In this document: one piece after another, positions 36,766 to 45,799 of the stretch
Layout of the letters: every line of letters starts with the position of its first letter
Position numbering within the stretch: the first letter of the stretch is position 1
DNA from: Gammaproteobacteria bacterium
Lineage (GTDB): Bacteria; Pseudomonadota; Gammaproteobacteria; JADZEE01
Direction: 5' to 3'
Length of the DNA: 64,000 nt
NCBI GenBank assembly: GCA_020850735.1
Contig: JADZEE010000091.1
Span: forward strand, 124,001-188,000
Notes under the pieces: model-generated
Database searches by the model: none
Told to the model about the DNA's origin: nothing
Seen by the model: the letters and a program-made list of their open reading frames with translations, nothing else
Made by a program: the position numbers and the translations under genes

Positions 36766-39700
36766 ATGGACTTCGTCGAACGCCGTACCATCGCACCTGT
36801 CCGCACCGCTTCCCCGACCTCTGCCAGGCCGGCACGGCTGCGCATCAGCGACGCCGAACTGTGCGGGCTGTACGACCACATTTCCGACGTCATCGCCGTC
36901 GTCGATCGCGCCGGCAGGCTCATGCACGTCAGCCCCTCGGTCACGGCGGTGTTCGGCTACGACCCTGTCGAGCTGGTCGGGCGGCCGGTGATCGAGTTCG
37001 TCGCGCCGCCGGGAAGCGACCGCATCAGCGCGGCCCTGGAGACCCTGTTTGCCGAGCCCGGCGTGAGCCAGCGCGTCGAGTTCACGGGCCGGCATGCCGA
37101 CGGCACGACGCGCGTCGCGGTGGCCACCGGGCATGCCGTCCGCTACGCCGCGCAGCGCTCGCCGGTGGTCGTGCTCACGGTCCGCGACGTCACCGTGGAG
37201 CGTGCCCAGGCGCAGGCGCTGGAGCAGACCCGGCAGGCGGCCGAAGACTACCGTCGCGCGGTCGAGCGCAGCGGCGTGATGCTGTTTCACTGGCTTCCGC
37301 ACAGACCCTGGAAGGTCCTGTTCGTTTCGGACAACGTCCGCCAGCTCGGTTACGAGCCGCAGGAGTTCATCACCGGCGGCCTGACCTACGCCGACATCAT
37401 GGAAGCAGCCGACCTCGACATGATCGACCGGGACTTCGAGGCCTGGCTGCGCACCGACGTCGAGGAGTTCACCGGTATTTACCGGGTCCGCACGCGCGGC
37501 GGCCACACCCGCTGGGTCGACGAGCGTACCGTGCGGGTCCGGGACCCGGCGGGCGGCGTGCAGGCACTGATAGGCCTGATCGTCGACGTCACCGACCACA
37601 AACTGGCCGAGCTCGCCCTGGAACGCAAATCGCGCGCACTCGCCACGCTCGGCGAAGGCAATCACCGGCTGATCCGCGCCCGTACCGAGACCGAGCTGTA
37701 CGCGAGCGTGTGCGAGGGCATCGTCGCGGCCGGGCGCTACCGCCTCGCATGGGTCGGACTGGCACGCACCGATGCGCGGCGCAGTATCGAACCGGTGGCG
37801 TGCGCGGGCCCGGCACGCGCGTACGTCGATGCGATCACCGTGTCCTGGGACGGGAGCTCCGTTCACGGTCGCGGCCCGAGCGGCAGCGCAGTGCGAAGCG
37901 GGCGCATCACCGTCGCCCGCGGGATCCCGACCACGCCCGAGTTCGAACCCTGGCGCGAAGCGGCGCGTACCCACGGCTTCGGCGCCTCCATCGCCCTGCC
38001 GTTCGAAGCTGACGCCGGGCAGCGCGGCGTGCTCAACATCTACGCCGAGGATCCCGACGCCTTCGACGGCGAGGAACAGGCGGTGCTGGGCGAGATGGCC
38101 AAGGACATCGCCTACGGTCTGCAGATCGTACGGCTGACCGCCGCGCAGGCCCGCAGCGCCGCGCAGATGCGCGCACTGTACGACGACAATCCCACCACCT
38201 ACATCACGATTGCGGCCGACGGCACCATCGTTTCCATCAACCGTTTCGGCGCTGAACAGCTCGGCTATGACGTCGACGCTCTGACCACCCGGTCGGTCTA
38301 CGAGATCATCCACGGCGACGACCGGGAATCGGCGCGCCGGGTGATCACCGCCGCACTGGAACGACGCGGCGAACTCCAGCAAGCGGAGCTGCGTAAGCGT
38401 CGCAGCGACGGCGAGCTGCGCTGGAATCGCGAGACAGTGCGCGCGATAGATACGCCTGACGGCATCCGCGTACTCATGGTCTGCGAGGACATCACCGACG
38501 CGCGCGAACTGTCGGAACAGCTCTCCTACCAGGCGACGCACGATCCCCTGACCGGCCTCACGAACCGCCGCGAGTTCGAGCACCGCGTGCACGACGCGCT
38601 CAACACGGCGGCGACCGAGCTCGTCGAGCACGCGCTGTGCTACATCGATCTCGACCAGTTCAAGGTCGTGAACGACACCTGCGGTCACGTGGCCGGCGAC
38701 GAGCTGCTGCGTCAGCTCACTCAGCTGCTGCAAAGGCGCGTGCGGGGCCGTGACACGCTCGCGCGCCTGGGTGGTGACGAGTTCGGCGTGCTCATGGAGA
38801 ATTGCACCATCTCACACGCGACCCAGGTCGCCGAGCAGTTGCTCGACAGCATCCGTGAGTTCCGTTTCGCCTGGCAGGACAAGACCTTTCACGTGGCCGC
38901 GAGCATCGGCCTGGTGGCCATCACGAGCGCGAGCACGGCCGTGGAGCGGTTGCTGGCGATGGCCGACGAAGCCTGTTATGCGGCCAAGGACCTGGGCCGC
39001 AGCCGCGTGCACGTGTATCACGAATCCGACCAGGAGCTCGCCCGCAGGCACGGCGAGATGCTGTGGGTCGCGCGGATCAACAGTGCACTCGCGGAGAACC
39101 GGCTGCAGCTCGCCTGGCAGCGCATCGCGCCGCTGGCGGCCGTCACCGACGGCGCGCGCCTGTGCGGAGAGCTGCTGGTGCGCATGCGGGACGAAAGCGG
39201 AACGGTCATCGGTCCCGGTGCGTTCCTGCCGGCCGCGGAACGCTTCGGGATCTCGCCGCGACTCGACCTGTGGGTGGTGCGGACGGCATTCGAGTGGCTG
39301 GCGGCACGCCCCACGTTGCAGGCGCGGCTCGATTTCCTGAGCATCAACCTGTCGGCGCTCTCCCTGGGGGATCCGCCGCTGCACGATTACATCCTCACTT
39401 TCTTCGAACGCCGCCCCGACCTCGCATCCTGCTTCTGCTTCGAGATTACCGAGACGGCAGCCATCGCCAACTTCGCCACCGCATTGCAGTTCATCAATTC
39501 GCTGCAGCAGTTCGGCTGCCGTTTCGCACTCGATGACTTCGGCAGCGGGCTGTCGTCCTTCGCCTACCTCAAGACACTACCGGTCGATCTGCTGAAGATC
39601 GACGGTTCTTTCGTCCGCACCATCGCCAGCGATCCCATCGATCTCGCCATGGTCCGATCCATCAACGAAATCGGCCACGTCATGGGCAAGATCACGGTCG

Positions 39701-39822
39701 CGGAGTTCGTCGAAGACGCGGACGTGCTCACGCAATTGCGTACGCTCGGGGTGGATTACGGCCAGGGCTACGGTATCGCCCGGCCGCAGCCGCTCGCGAC
39801 GCTCGAGGCCGCGGCCGGCTGA
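36766..39822 (+). CDS. PAS-PAS-GAF-PAS-GGDEF-EAL cyclic-di-GMP enzyme
   Basis: A 1,018-residue sensory protein with no clear transmembrane helix. Domains in order: PAS (about 35-150), PAS (160-280), GAF (295-455), PAS (465-580), GGDEF (585-750) and EAL (765-1015). GGDEF is intact at 669-673 with an inhibitory RxxD site at 660-663, so it should make cyclic-di-GMP under product control. The EAL motif reads ELL; other EAL residues (DDFGSGLSSFAYL, LKIDGSFV) are kept, so phosphodiesterase activity is possible. It diverges from the molybdopterin gene. Confidence 0.93.
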   Translation: MDFVERRTIAPVRTASPTSARPARLRISDAELCGLYDHISDVIAVVDRAGRLMHVSPSVTAVFGYDPVELVGRPVIEFVAPPGSDRISAALETLFAEPGVSQRVEFTGRHADGTTRVAVATGHAVRYAAQRSPVVVLTVRDVTVERAQAQALEQTRQAAEDYRRAVERSGVMLFHWLPHRPWKVLFVSDNVRQLGYEPQEFITGGLTYADIMEAADLDMIDRDFEAWLRTDVEEFTGIYRVRTRGGHTRWVDERTVRVRDPAGGVQALIGLIVDVTDHKLAELALERKSRALATLGEGNHRLIRARTETELYASVCEGIVAAGRYRLAWVGLARTDARRSIEPVACAGPARAYVDAITVSWDGSSVHGRGPSGSAVRSGRITVARGIPTTPEFEPWREAARTHGFGASIALPFEADAGQRGVLNIYAEDPDAFDGEEQAVLGEMAKDIAYGLQIVRLTAAQARSAAQMRALYDDNPTTYITIAADGTIVSINRFGAEQLGYDVDALTTRSVYEIIHGDDRESARRVITAALERRGELQQAELRKRRSDGELRWNRETVRAIDTPDGIRVLMVCEDITDARELSEQLSYQATHDPLTGLTNRREFEHRVHDALNTAATELVEHALCYIDLDQFKVVNDTCGHVAGDELLRQLTQLLQRRVRGRDTLARLGGDEFGVLMENCTISHATQVAEQLLDSIREFRFAWQDKTFHVAASIGLVAITSASTAVERLLAMADEACYAAKDLGRSRVHVYHESDQELARRHGEMLWVARINSALAENRLQLAWQRIAPLAAVTDGARLCGELLVRMRDESGTVIGPGAFLPAAERFGISPRLDLWVVRTAFEWLAARPTLQARLDFLSINLSALSLGDPPLHDYILTFFERRPDLASCFCFEITETAAIANFATALQFINSLQQFGCRFALDDFGSGLSSFAYLKTLPVDLLKIDGSFVRTIASDPIDLAMVRSINEIGHVMGKITVAEFVEDADVLTQLRTLGVDYGQGYGIARPQPLATLEAAAG

Positions 39823-39836
39823 AGCCATCGCGCTCC

Positions 39837-39858
39837 GGGGCGGGGTGCGGCCCGCCCC
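39837..39858 (+). terminator. GC-rich hairpin after the GGDEF-EAL gene
   Basis: GGGGCGGG (39837-39844) and CCCGCCCC (39851-39858) form a perfect 8-bp stem with a 6-nt loop, 14 bp after the stop codon. No T run follows, so its role as a terminator is uncertain. Confidence 0.35.
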
Positions 39859-39922
39859 GCTATGCGGCCACCGCGCGGGCGGGCACAATGGCGGTGCCGC
39901 AAGATCCCCGGAGGAACTCTGC

Positions 39923-40390
39923 ATGGCTATCGAGGAAGGCAAGGCCGCGCCGGCGTTCACGCTGCCGGACGCCGATGGCGGGAAGGTGTCGCTGAAGGAT
40001 CTCAAGGGCAGGGATGTCGTCGTGTACTTCTACCCGAAGGACGACACGCCGGGCTGCACCAAGGAGGCCTGCGGCTTCCGCGATTTGTGGCAGCAATTGC
40101 ACGCGATCGGCGTCGCCGTGCTCGGCGTGTCCCCGGACGACGGTGCGTCCCACCGCAGGTTCGCCACCAAGTACAAGCTGCCGTTCACCCTGCTCAGCGA
40201 TCCGGACAAGACGATGATGACGAAGTACGGCGCCTGGGGCGAGAAGATGATGTACGGCCGCAAGACCACCGGCGTCATCCGCTCGACGGTGTGGATTGGT
40301 CCGGACGGCAAGATAAGAAAGCACTGGAAAAAGGTCGCCAAAGCCGAGACGCACCCCGAGCAGGTGCTCGCCGCGATCCGCGGTGCCTGA
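39923..40390 (+). CDS. bcp: Thiol peroxidase, peroxiredoxin of the BCP/PrxQ type
   Basis: A 155-residue cytosolic peroxiredoxin that reduces hydrogen peroxide and organic peroxides with thioredoxin. The peroxidatic Cys45 and resolving Cys50 are in YPKDDTPGCTKEACGFRD, the exact BCP/PrxQ spacing. KTTGVIRSTVWIGPDGKI is also typical. GGAGGA precedes the ATG. It is followed by a DUF364 gene 15 bp downstream. Confidence 0.96.
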   Translation: MAIEEGKAAPAFTLPDADGGKVSLKDLKGRDVVVYFYPKDDTPGCTKEACGFRDLWQQLHAIGVAVLGVSPDDGASHRRFATKYKLPFTLLSDPDKTMMTKYGAWGEKMMYGRKTTGVIRSTVWIGPDGKIRKHWKKVAKAETHPEQVLAAIRGA

Positions 40391-40405
40391 CCGGAAAGCG
40401 AACGC

Positions 40406-41239
40406 TTGGATCTGCTGCCGGCCTGGCAACAGGATCTTCGCGCTGCGCTCGGTGCGCGGCCGCGCCCGGTCGAGGACGTGCGCGTCGGGGTGTTCTTCAC
40501 GGCGGTGCGCCTGGCTGGTGGCGAAGCCGGTCTAGCCTACACCCCGCGCGCGCTCACCGATTCCCCGCGCTGCCCGCGCGCGGCGGCCGAGGCGCCCGCG
40601 GCCGGTGCGGTGGCAGGCACGGATGCCTGGGCGTTGAGCGGCTGGGCCGGCGCGGCATCAGCGCTGCAACGGGCGATCGGCATTGCGGTGCTCAATGCCC
40701 TGTCGGCGCAGGCCGCGCGCCGTCACGGGATCGGGGACGCACACCTCGTGGAGGGCCTGGACGCGCTGGTCGCTGCAGACGCGGGACCGGATGATCGCGT
40801 GGCGATCGTGGGCGCGTTCGCGCCCTTCATCAAAGCGCTCCAGGGGCGCGTGGCGCGGCTCACGGTCATCGACAAACACCCGCAGGCGCTGCAGCCGGAT
40901 GAATCGGCCGTGTGGCGCCCCCCTGAACAGGCCGCCGCCGTGCTCGGGGAGGCGGACGTGGTCATCATCTCGGCATCGGCCCTCGTCGAGGGCGGCATCG
41001 ATGCCCTGCTTGCCGCGGGCGCGGGGGCCCGGCGCGTCGTGCTCGCGGGACCGAGCACACCGGCATGGCCGGCGCCGTTCTTCGCGCGCGGGGTGCACGT
41101 GCTGGCCGGACTGGAGGTCGACGATCCTGCCCGGCTGCTGCAGATCGTCAGTGAAGGCGGCACCGGCTACCTGGTCAGCCGGGCGCTGCGCAAGCGCTGC
41201 ATCGTGCGCGCGGGCGTCGTCGTTCCCCCGGGTGCCTGA
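40406..41239 (+). CDS. DUF4213/DUF364 Rossmann-like protein
   Basis: A 277-residue cytosolic protein. The N-terminal part (VEDVRVGVFFTAVRL...) resembles the DUF4213 enolase-N-terminal-like domain and the C-terminal part (DRVAIVGAFAPFIKALQGRVARLTVIDKHP, then ADVVIISASALVEGGIDALLA) the DUF364 Rossmann-like domain, proposed to chelate heavy metal. Function is unknown. The start is TTG at 40406 with GGAAAGCG upstream; no in-frame ATG exists before the first domain. It follows bcp by 15 bp. Confidence 0.75.
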   Translation: MDLLPAWQQDLRAALGARPRPVEDVRVGVFFTAVRLAGGEAGLAYTPRALTDSPRCPRAAAEAPAAGAVAGTDAWALSGWAGAASALQRAIGIAVLNALSAQAARRHGIGDAHLVEGLDALVAADAGPDDRVAIVGAFAPFIKALQGRVARLTVIDKHPQALQPDESAVWRPPEQAAAVLGEADVVIISASALVEGGIDALLAAGAGARRVVLAGPSTPAWPAPFFARGVHVLAGLEVDDPARLLQIVSEGGTGYLVSRALRKRCIVRAGVVVPPGA

Positions 41240-41328
41240 CGGCGGCCCTGCGCGGTCCTGCGCCCCTGGGCTGACGGAAGTAGATCCGGCGGGCCGCCCG
41301 CGGCGTGCGGGACCGATCGCCGGCCCGG

Positions 41329-41355
41329 AAAAAAAACCCCGGCACGAAGCCGGGG
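41329..41355 (-). terminator. Intrinsic terminator after the bactofilin gene
   Basis: On the minus strand a perfect 7-bp stem (CCCCGGC/GCCGGGG, 41337-41343 and 41349-41355, loop of 5) is followed by eight T bases (41336-41329). It lies about 110 bp after the bactofilin stop. Confidence 0.9.
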
Positions 41356-41467
41356 CCATGGCGCTGTTCGACGAGCCGCGCGGCGGCTGCGCCGGCGCTC
41401 AACCCGCGTCGAGGCCGGTACATCCGGTGCGCCGGCCGCAGACCGGCCGACGGGTCTGACCCGCCCG

Positions 41468-41986
41468 CTAACGCGCCTGCTGACCGCTTTCGTCGTCGCT
41501 GCGGGCGCTGAGCGGCTTGAAATCCGCGACCTTGGCGCCACCCACGGCGCGGGCGGCCGGTTCGACGTCCATGTCGATCGTGCCCTTGAAGCGGCAACCG
41601 TCCTCGAGCGTGACACGCGGCGAACGGATGGTGCCGATGACTTTGCCGCTCGCTCTGACGACGACCTGATCGGCGGCGTTGACATCACCCTCGACGCGGC
41701 CTTCGACGTCGACCACGCCAGCGGTGATCGTGGCACTGACGTCGCCTTCCTCACCGACGGTCAAGCGGTGGTTACGCAGACTGACCGTGCCTTCCACGTG
41801 CCCGCGCACGAGCACGTCCTCTTCGCCCTCGACGTCGCCGCGGATACGGATCGACGCGCCGATACTCGCGCGCTCACGGCTGCGGGCCGCCACGACCGGT
41901 ACCTTCGTTTCCGTGATGGCCTCGTGGTCGGTGACCACTTCGGGCACATCGGCGTGCGGCTCCTCCTGCTGTTTCTTCCTGAACAT
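41468..41986 (-). CDS. Bactofilin
   Basis: A 172-residue polymer-forming cytoskeletal protein. A short N-terminal region (MFRKKQQEEP...) is followed by a right-handed beta-helix of short repeats: ASIGASIRIRGDVEGEEDVLVRGHVEGTV..., VVDVEGRVEGDVNAADQVVV, GTIRSPRVTLEDGCRFKGTIDMD. Bactofilins assemble without nucleotide and place cell-wall or stalk proteins. The ATG at 41986 follows GAGGAGG; the in-frame ATG 14 codons upstream is less likely. A -10-like TATACT lies upstream and an intrinsic terminator follows. Confidence 0.92.
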   Translation of the reverse strand: MFRKKQQEEPHADVPEVVTDHEAITETKVPVVAARSRERASIGASIRIRGDVEGEEDVLVRGHVEGTVSLRNHRLTVGEEGDVSATITAGVVDVEGRVEGDVNAADQVVVRASGKVIGTIRSPRVTLEDGCRFKGTIDMDVEPAARAVGGAKVADFKPLSARSDDESGQQAR

Positions 41987-42042
41987 GGTCTCAAGACCTC
42001 CTCGGTTGACTGCGTTGGGCACTGACACAATTTTTTACGTGC

Positions 42043-42048
42043 AGTATA
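42043..42048 (-). promoter_or_regulatory. Candidate -10 box for the bactofilin gene
   Basis: TATACT on the minus strand, five of six consensus bases, 57 bp upstream of the ATG. The -35 region is weak (GTTCCA at 17 bp). Confidence 0.35.
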
Positions 42049-42241
42049 GCTACCGCGCTGTCACGTGGAACCCGTGTGGAGGAAACCTAGCCACTGGCAT
42101 TCGTTAGCATCGGAACCGGATAAACGACATAAAATACCCAACGTCCGGAAACACGCGCAACTATCGGGAAAGCCACCGTTTATGCACGCTGCGCGGATCC
42201 AGGCACGACCCGCCCGGAGTCGGAACGGCGTCACAGATCCG

Positions 42242-42263
42242 AGCGCCGGCGGTGGCCGGCGCT
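42242..42263 (-). terminator. 9-bp hairpin after yoaA
   Basis: AGCGCCGGC (42242-42250) pairs perfectly with GCCGGCGCT (42255-42263) around a 4-nt loop, 5 bp after the yoaA stop. It has no T run. Confidence 0.4.
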
Positions 42264-42267
42264 GCGC

Positions 42268-44196
42268 TCAGCGGCTGCCGGCAGCGCCGCCCGCGGCCGC
42301 GAAGAAGGCCCGCACATCGGCGATCTCGCGGGTCACGGTCATGGCCGGCAGACCGGCGCGAAACACGCGGCCGTAGGCACGCGTGAACAGACGCGGATCG
42401 CACAGCACCAGGACACCCCGATCGGTTTCATCGCGGATCAGGCGTCCGACACCCTGTTTGAGCGCAATCACCGCTTCCGGCAGCTGGAATTCGCGAAAGG
42501 CATTGCGACCCTCCTCGCGCAGCAGGGCCGCACGCGCCCGCACGACCGGATCATCCGGCGCGGCAAAGGGCAGCTTGTCGATGATCACGCACGACAACGC
42601 TTCACCGCGCACGTCGACGCCCTCCCAGAAGCTCGCCGTACCGAGCAACACGGCCTGGGGCGTGGTGCGAAAGCGGGCGAGCAGCTCGGCACGCGGCGCC
42701 TCGCCCTGCACCAGCAGCGGATAAGGAATTCGCGCGGCGAGGATCGCCGCGGCCTCGCGCAACGCGCGATGACTGGTGAACAGCACGAATGCGCGCCCTG
42801 CGCTCGCGTCGAGTACGGGCACAGCCGCTGCACAGACTGCCGCGGTGTAACCCGGCTCGCCCGGAACACCGTCGAGCAGCGGCACGTAGAGCAGCGCCTG
42901 GGTCTGGTAATCATACGGGCTGTCCCAGCGGCGCGTTTCCGCGTCCTCGAGTCCGAGCCGGCCGGCAAAAAAGGAGAAATCCTCACCCACGGCCAGCGTT
43001 GCGGACGTAAACACCCAGGCGCAGGGGTACTGGCGCAAGCGCGCACGAAAACTCGTTGCCACGTCGATGGGCGTACGGTGCAGTACGAAGCTGCGCCGGT
43101 GCAGCTCCACCCAGCGCACGTCCCCGGCGGCGGCGGCGGTGAAGATCGCGAGGCGCTCGCGCAGAACCGCGGCCCGACGGGCGACGTTCGCCAGCCGTGT
43201 GCCGCGCTCGGCCATTGCCGCCAGCGCCTCGGCCAGTGCACCGAGCCGATCACGTACGTCGCCGAGCACGGCCTGCGCTACGCAGTCCTCGGTGACATCC
43301 GCCCAGTCGATGCGCCGATCGGGCCCGCCGAAAGATGCCCGCAGATCGGCCACCGCGTTCTCGAGCCCGCCGCACATGCCCGCCACCTCCGGCTGTTCGC
43401 CCGCCTCCACGGCCTGCGCGGCAACGCTGTCACGAGCGAGCTCGAGCAACTGCCTGCCGGACACGGACGTGCCGAAGAACTGCGCGACGAGATCGGGCAA
43501 CTGGTGCGCTTCGTCGAAGATGATGAGGTCCGCGCTCGGCACGATTTCGCCGAAACCGTCCTCCCGCAACGACATGTCCGCCAGGAACAGGTGGTGGTTG
43601 ACGACGACCACGTCGGCGGCGGCAGCGGTACGCCGCGCCCGCACGACGAAACACTCGTCGTAGTACCGGCACTCCTGACCGAGGCAGTTTTCCGCCGTCG
43701 AGGTGACCGCCGGCCACACCGGCGATCCCTCGGCAAGCTCACCGAGCTCGGCGATGTCACCGCTGCGTGTGCGTCCGGACCACTGCTCGACCGCGAGCAG
43801 ATCGCGCTGCCCGTCCGCCAACAGCGTCCCCTGCGCGACGGCGTCCGCGAGACGCTGCAGGCACAGGTAATTCGCGCGCCCCTTGAGCAGCGCCATGCTG
43901 CCGCCGCTCGCGAGCGCGCGCCGGACCAGCGGCAGATCGCGGTGGAAGAGCTGATCCTGCAGGGTACGCGTCCCGGTCGAGACGATGACCCGCGCCCCCG
44001 AGGCGAGCGCCGGCACGAGGTAGGCGAAGGTTTTGCCGGTGCCGGTGCCCGCCTCGCAGATCAACATGCCGCCGTGTTCGAGCACGCCTGCGATCGCCTC
44101 GGCCATCGCCTGCTGCTCGGCACGGGGCCGGAAGTTGTCGATACATTGCGCCAGCGGTCCGTGCGCGGACAGCAACTCGCTCACGGACTGCATCAC
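42268..44196 (-). CDS. yoaA: DinG-family ATP-dependent DNA helicase
   Basis: A 642-residue superfamily 2 XPD-like helicase. Walker A is AGTGTGKT at 49-56 and the Walker B box is DEAH at 228-231. Four cysteines between them (Cys112, Cys171, Cys176, Cys182) form the iron-sulfur cluster site. RFRTTPQAVLLGTASFWEGVDV and GVGRLIRDETDRGVLVLCDPR are helicase motifs V and VI. Length and N terminus fit YoaA, which helps repair stalled forks in E. coli with the polymerase clamp-loader chi subunit. A small gene with a possible nuclease-like core lies 42 bp upstream. Confidence 0.92.
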   Translation of the reverse strand: MMQSVSELLSAHGPLAQCIDNFRPRAEQQAMAEAIAGVLEHGGMLICEAGTGTGKTFAYLVPALASGARVIVSTGTRTLQDQLFHRDLPLVRRALASGGSMALLKGRANYLCLQRLADAVAQGTLLADGQRDLLAVEQWSGRTRSGDIAELGELAEGSPVWPAVTSTAENCLGQECRYYDECFVVRARRTAAAADVVVVNHHLFLADMSLREDGFGEIVPSADLIIFDEAHQLPDLVAQFFGTSVSGRQLLELARDSVAAQAVEAGEQPEVAGMCGGLENAVADLRASFGGPDRRIDWADVTEDCVAQAVLGDVRDRLGALAEALAAMAERGTRLANVARRAAVLRERLAIFTAAAAGDVRWVELHRRSFVLHRTPIDVATSFRARLRQYPCAWVFTSATLAVGEDFSFFAGRLGLEDAETRRWDSPYDYQTQALLYVPLLDGVPGEPGYTAAVCAAAVPVLDASAGRAFVLFTSHRALREAAAILAARIPYPLLVQGEAPRAELLARFRTTPQAVLLGTASFWEGVDVRGEALSCVIIDKLPFAAPDDPVVRARAALLREEGRNAFREFQLPEAVIALKQGVGRLIRDETDRGVLVLCDPRLFTRAYGRVFRAGLPAMTVTREIADVRAFFAAAGGAAGSR

Positions 44197-44238
44197 GGGT
44201 GGGACGGGATCGAATACGCCGGCGGGTGGCGCCGGCGC

Positions 44239-44742
44239 TCAGGACGGGGCATTACTCCAGTAGCCATCATCCTCGGTTCCGAGCTCGCGACTCCACACGA
44301 GCCGGCCGATGTTCCTGAAGCGCGCCACCGACAGGGCCCCCTTGTGCGCGCGCCCCCGACCGGCGCCCTGTTCGAGCACCCCGAGCACCGCCGCACGCGT
44401 CGCTGCGTGGATTTCCATGGCTTCATAGCGATCGTCCATGAGCACCAGCACGACCAGGTCCCATTGCTGTCCTGCGCGCAACTGGCCGATCCGGTGCCCG
44501 CCCTTGCTGTCGTCGAACACGACCCGGCCCTTGACCTGCACTCGCTGCCGCTGCCCCTGCTGCACGCGCACCGCGTCGTAGCCGGCGGTGCCGGCCGGAG
44601 CCGGCTCGAGTCCGAGCAGTCGGATGGCGTCATACACGGCGATCTCGCCGCTGACCGGCAGGGTCTTGCCGGTCGTGCGGCGGTACTCGGCGGCCAGCCG
44701 GCGCGCTTCGGCCATCAGCCTGTCGATCGAATAGACCGCCAT
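44239..44742 (-). CDS. DUF6998-like protein, possible PD-(D/E)XK-related fold
   Basis: A 167-residue protein I do not firmly recognise. The core GYDAVRVQQGQRQRVQVKGRVVFDDSKGGHRIGQL has an acidic residue followed by a QVK motif on a predicted strand, which resembles the D...QxK core of PD-(D/E)XK nucleases, and the strand WDLVVLVLMDD supports an alpha-beta fold. The arrangement resembles DUF6998 proteins. The ATG at 44742 was preferred to one five codons upstream. It lies just before yoaA, which may hint at a DNA-related role. Confidence 0.6.
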   Translation of the reverse strand: MAVYSIDRLMAEARRLAAEYRRTTGKTLPVSGEIAVYDAIRLLGLEPAPAGTAGYDAVRVQQGQRQRVQVKGRVVFDDSKGGHRIGQLRAGQQWDLVVLVLMDDRYEAMEIHAATRAAVLGVLEQGAGRGRAHKGALSVARFRNIGRLVWSRELGTEDDGYWSNAPS

Positions 44743-44806
44743 CGGCGTCTCAACCACGATCCAGCGGCCATTCTAAATAGGCCGCTGCCGCGGGGCTACA
44801 CGCGCG

Positions 44807-45772
44807 TCAGGCTCGATCGCAGGGGAAGGCCAGGATCTCCTCGAGTCGCGAGACGCCACCGGCGAGCATGACCAGCCGATCGAAGCCCAGCGCCACGCCG
44901 GCGCACGCGGGCAGGCCGGCAGCCAGCGCCGCGAGCAGATGTTCGTCGATCGGCGGCCCCGGGCATCCGGCTTCGTCGCGTTGCGCGCAATCGCGCTCGA
45001 AGCGCGCGCGCTGCTCGTCCGCAGCGCGCAGTTCGTGAAAGCCGTTGGCGAGCTCGACGCCTTCCACGAACAGCTCGAAACGCTCCGCGAGCGCCGGCGT
45101 GCCCGGGCGGATACGCGCCAGTGCGGCCTGTTCGGCGGGAAAGTCGTATACGAACACCGGCGTGCCCGCGCCCAGTCCGGGCGCGACCAGGTGTCCCATC
45201 GCGAGATCGAGCAGCACGGCCCGCGGCTCGCTCCCGAATCCCGGACCGATGCGCTCGCGCACGACGCGTCGCAGCCCGGCATCGTCGATCGTGTGGGGAT
45301 CGAATCCCGCCCGCTGCCGGAACACCTGCGCGTAGCTCGATCGCCGTGCCGCCGGCCAGCCGGTCAGCCGGGTCACCAGCGCGTCGACGTCGTCCATGAG
45401 GCCATGATGATCGAGGCCGGGCCGGTACCATTCGAGCAAAGTGAACTCGGGGTTGTGCAGGCGTCCGCGCTCGGCGTCGCGGAAAGCGTGCGTGATCTGG
45501 TAGATGGCACCGCTGCCGGCGGCGAGCAGGCGCTTCATGTGAAACTCCGGCGAGGTCCCGAGCCACCATGGTTCGTCCGCGCCCGCGCGCAGCACGCGAA
45601 AAGACTCGATGTTCGGATCGGGATTTCCGGCCCGCGACAACAGCGGCGTGTCCACCTCCAGCGCGCCGGTGGCCGCGAAATAGTCACGCGCCTCGGCCAG
45701 CAGGCGCGCTCGCCGGCGCAGGTGATCGAGCGTCGCCACCGGTCGCCATTGCTGCTGCGCGTCGGTCGGCAT
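44807..45772 (-). CDS. epmA: Elongation factor P beta-lysine ligase
   Basis: A 321-residue paralogue of class II lysyl-tRNA synthetase that lacks the anticodon-binding domain (PoxA/YjeA/GenX). It attaches (R)-beta-lysine to Lys34 of EF-P. Motif 2 is YQITHAFRDAERGRLHNPEFTLLEWYR, and motif 3 is GVALGFDRLVMLAGG near the C terminus. ELANGFHEL is characteristic. efp and epmB lie about 3 kb away on either side of one divergent promoter, so the whole modification pathway is here. Confidence 0.95.
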   Translation of the reverse strand: MPTDAQQQWRPVATLDHLRRRARLLAEARDYFAATGALEVDTPLLSRAGNPDPNIESFRVLRAGADEPWWLGTSPEFHMKRLLAAGSGAIYQITHAFRDAERGRLHNPEFTLLEWYRPGLDHHGLMDDVDALVTRLTGWPAARRSSYAQVFRQRAGFDPHTIDDAGLRRVVRERIGPGFGSEPRAVLLDLAMGHLVAPGLGAGTPVFVYDFPAEQAALARIRPGTPALAERFELFVEGVELANGFHELRAADEQRARFERDCAQRDEAGCPGPPIDEHLLAALAAGLPACAGVALGFDRLVMLAGGVSRLEEILAFPCDRA

Positions 45773-45799
45773 CGGCAGTTCGGCACAGAGCCGGCGCGG

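Noticed and set aside
42242-42263. Intrinsic terminator of yoaA
   Set aside because: The stem is perfect but no T run follows; it is listed only as a hairpin with low confidence.
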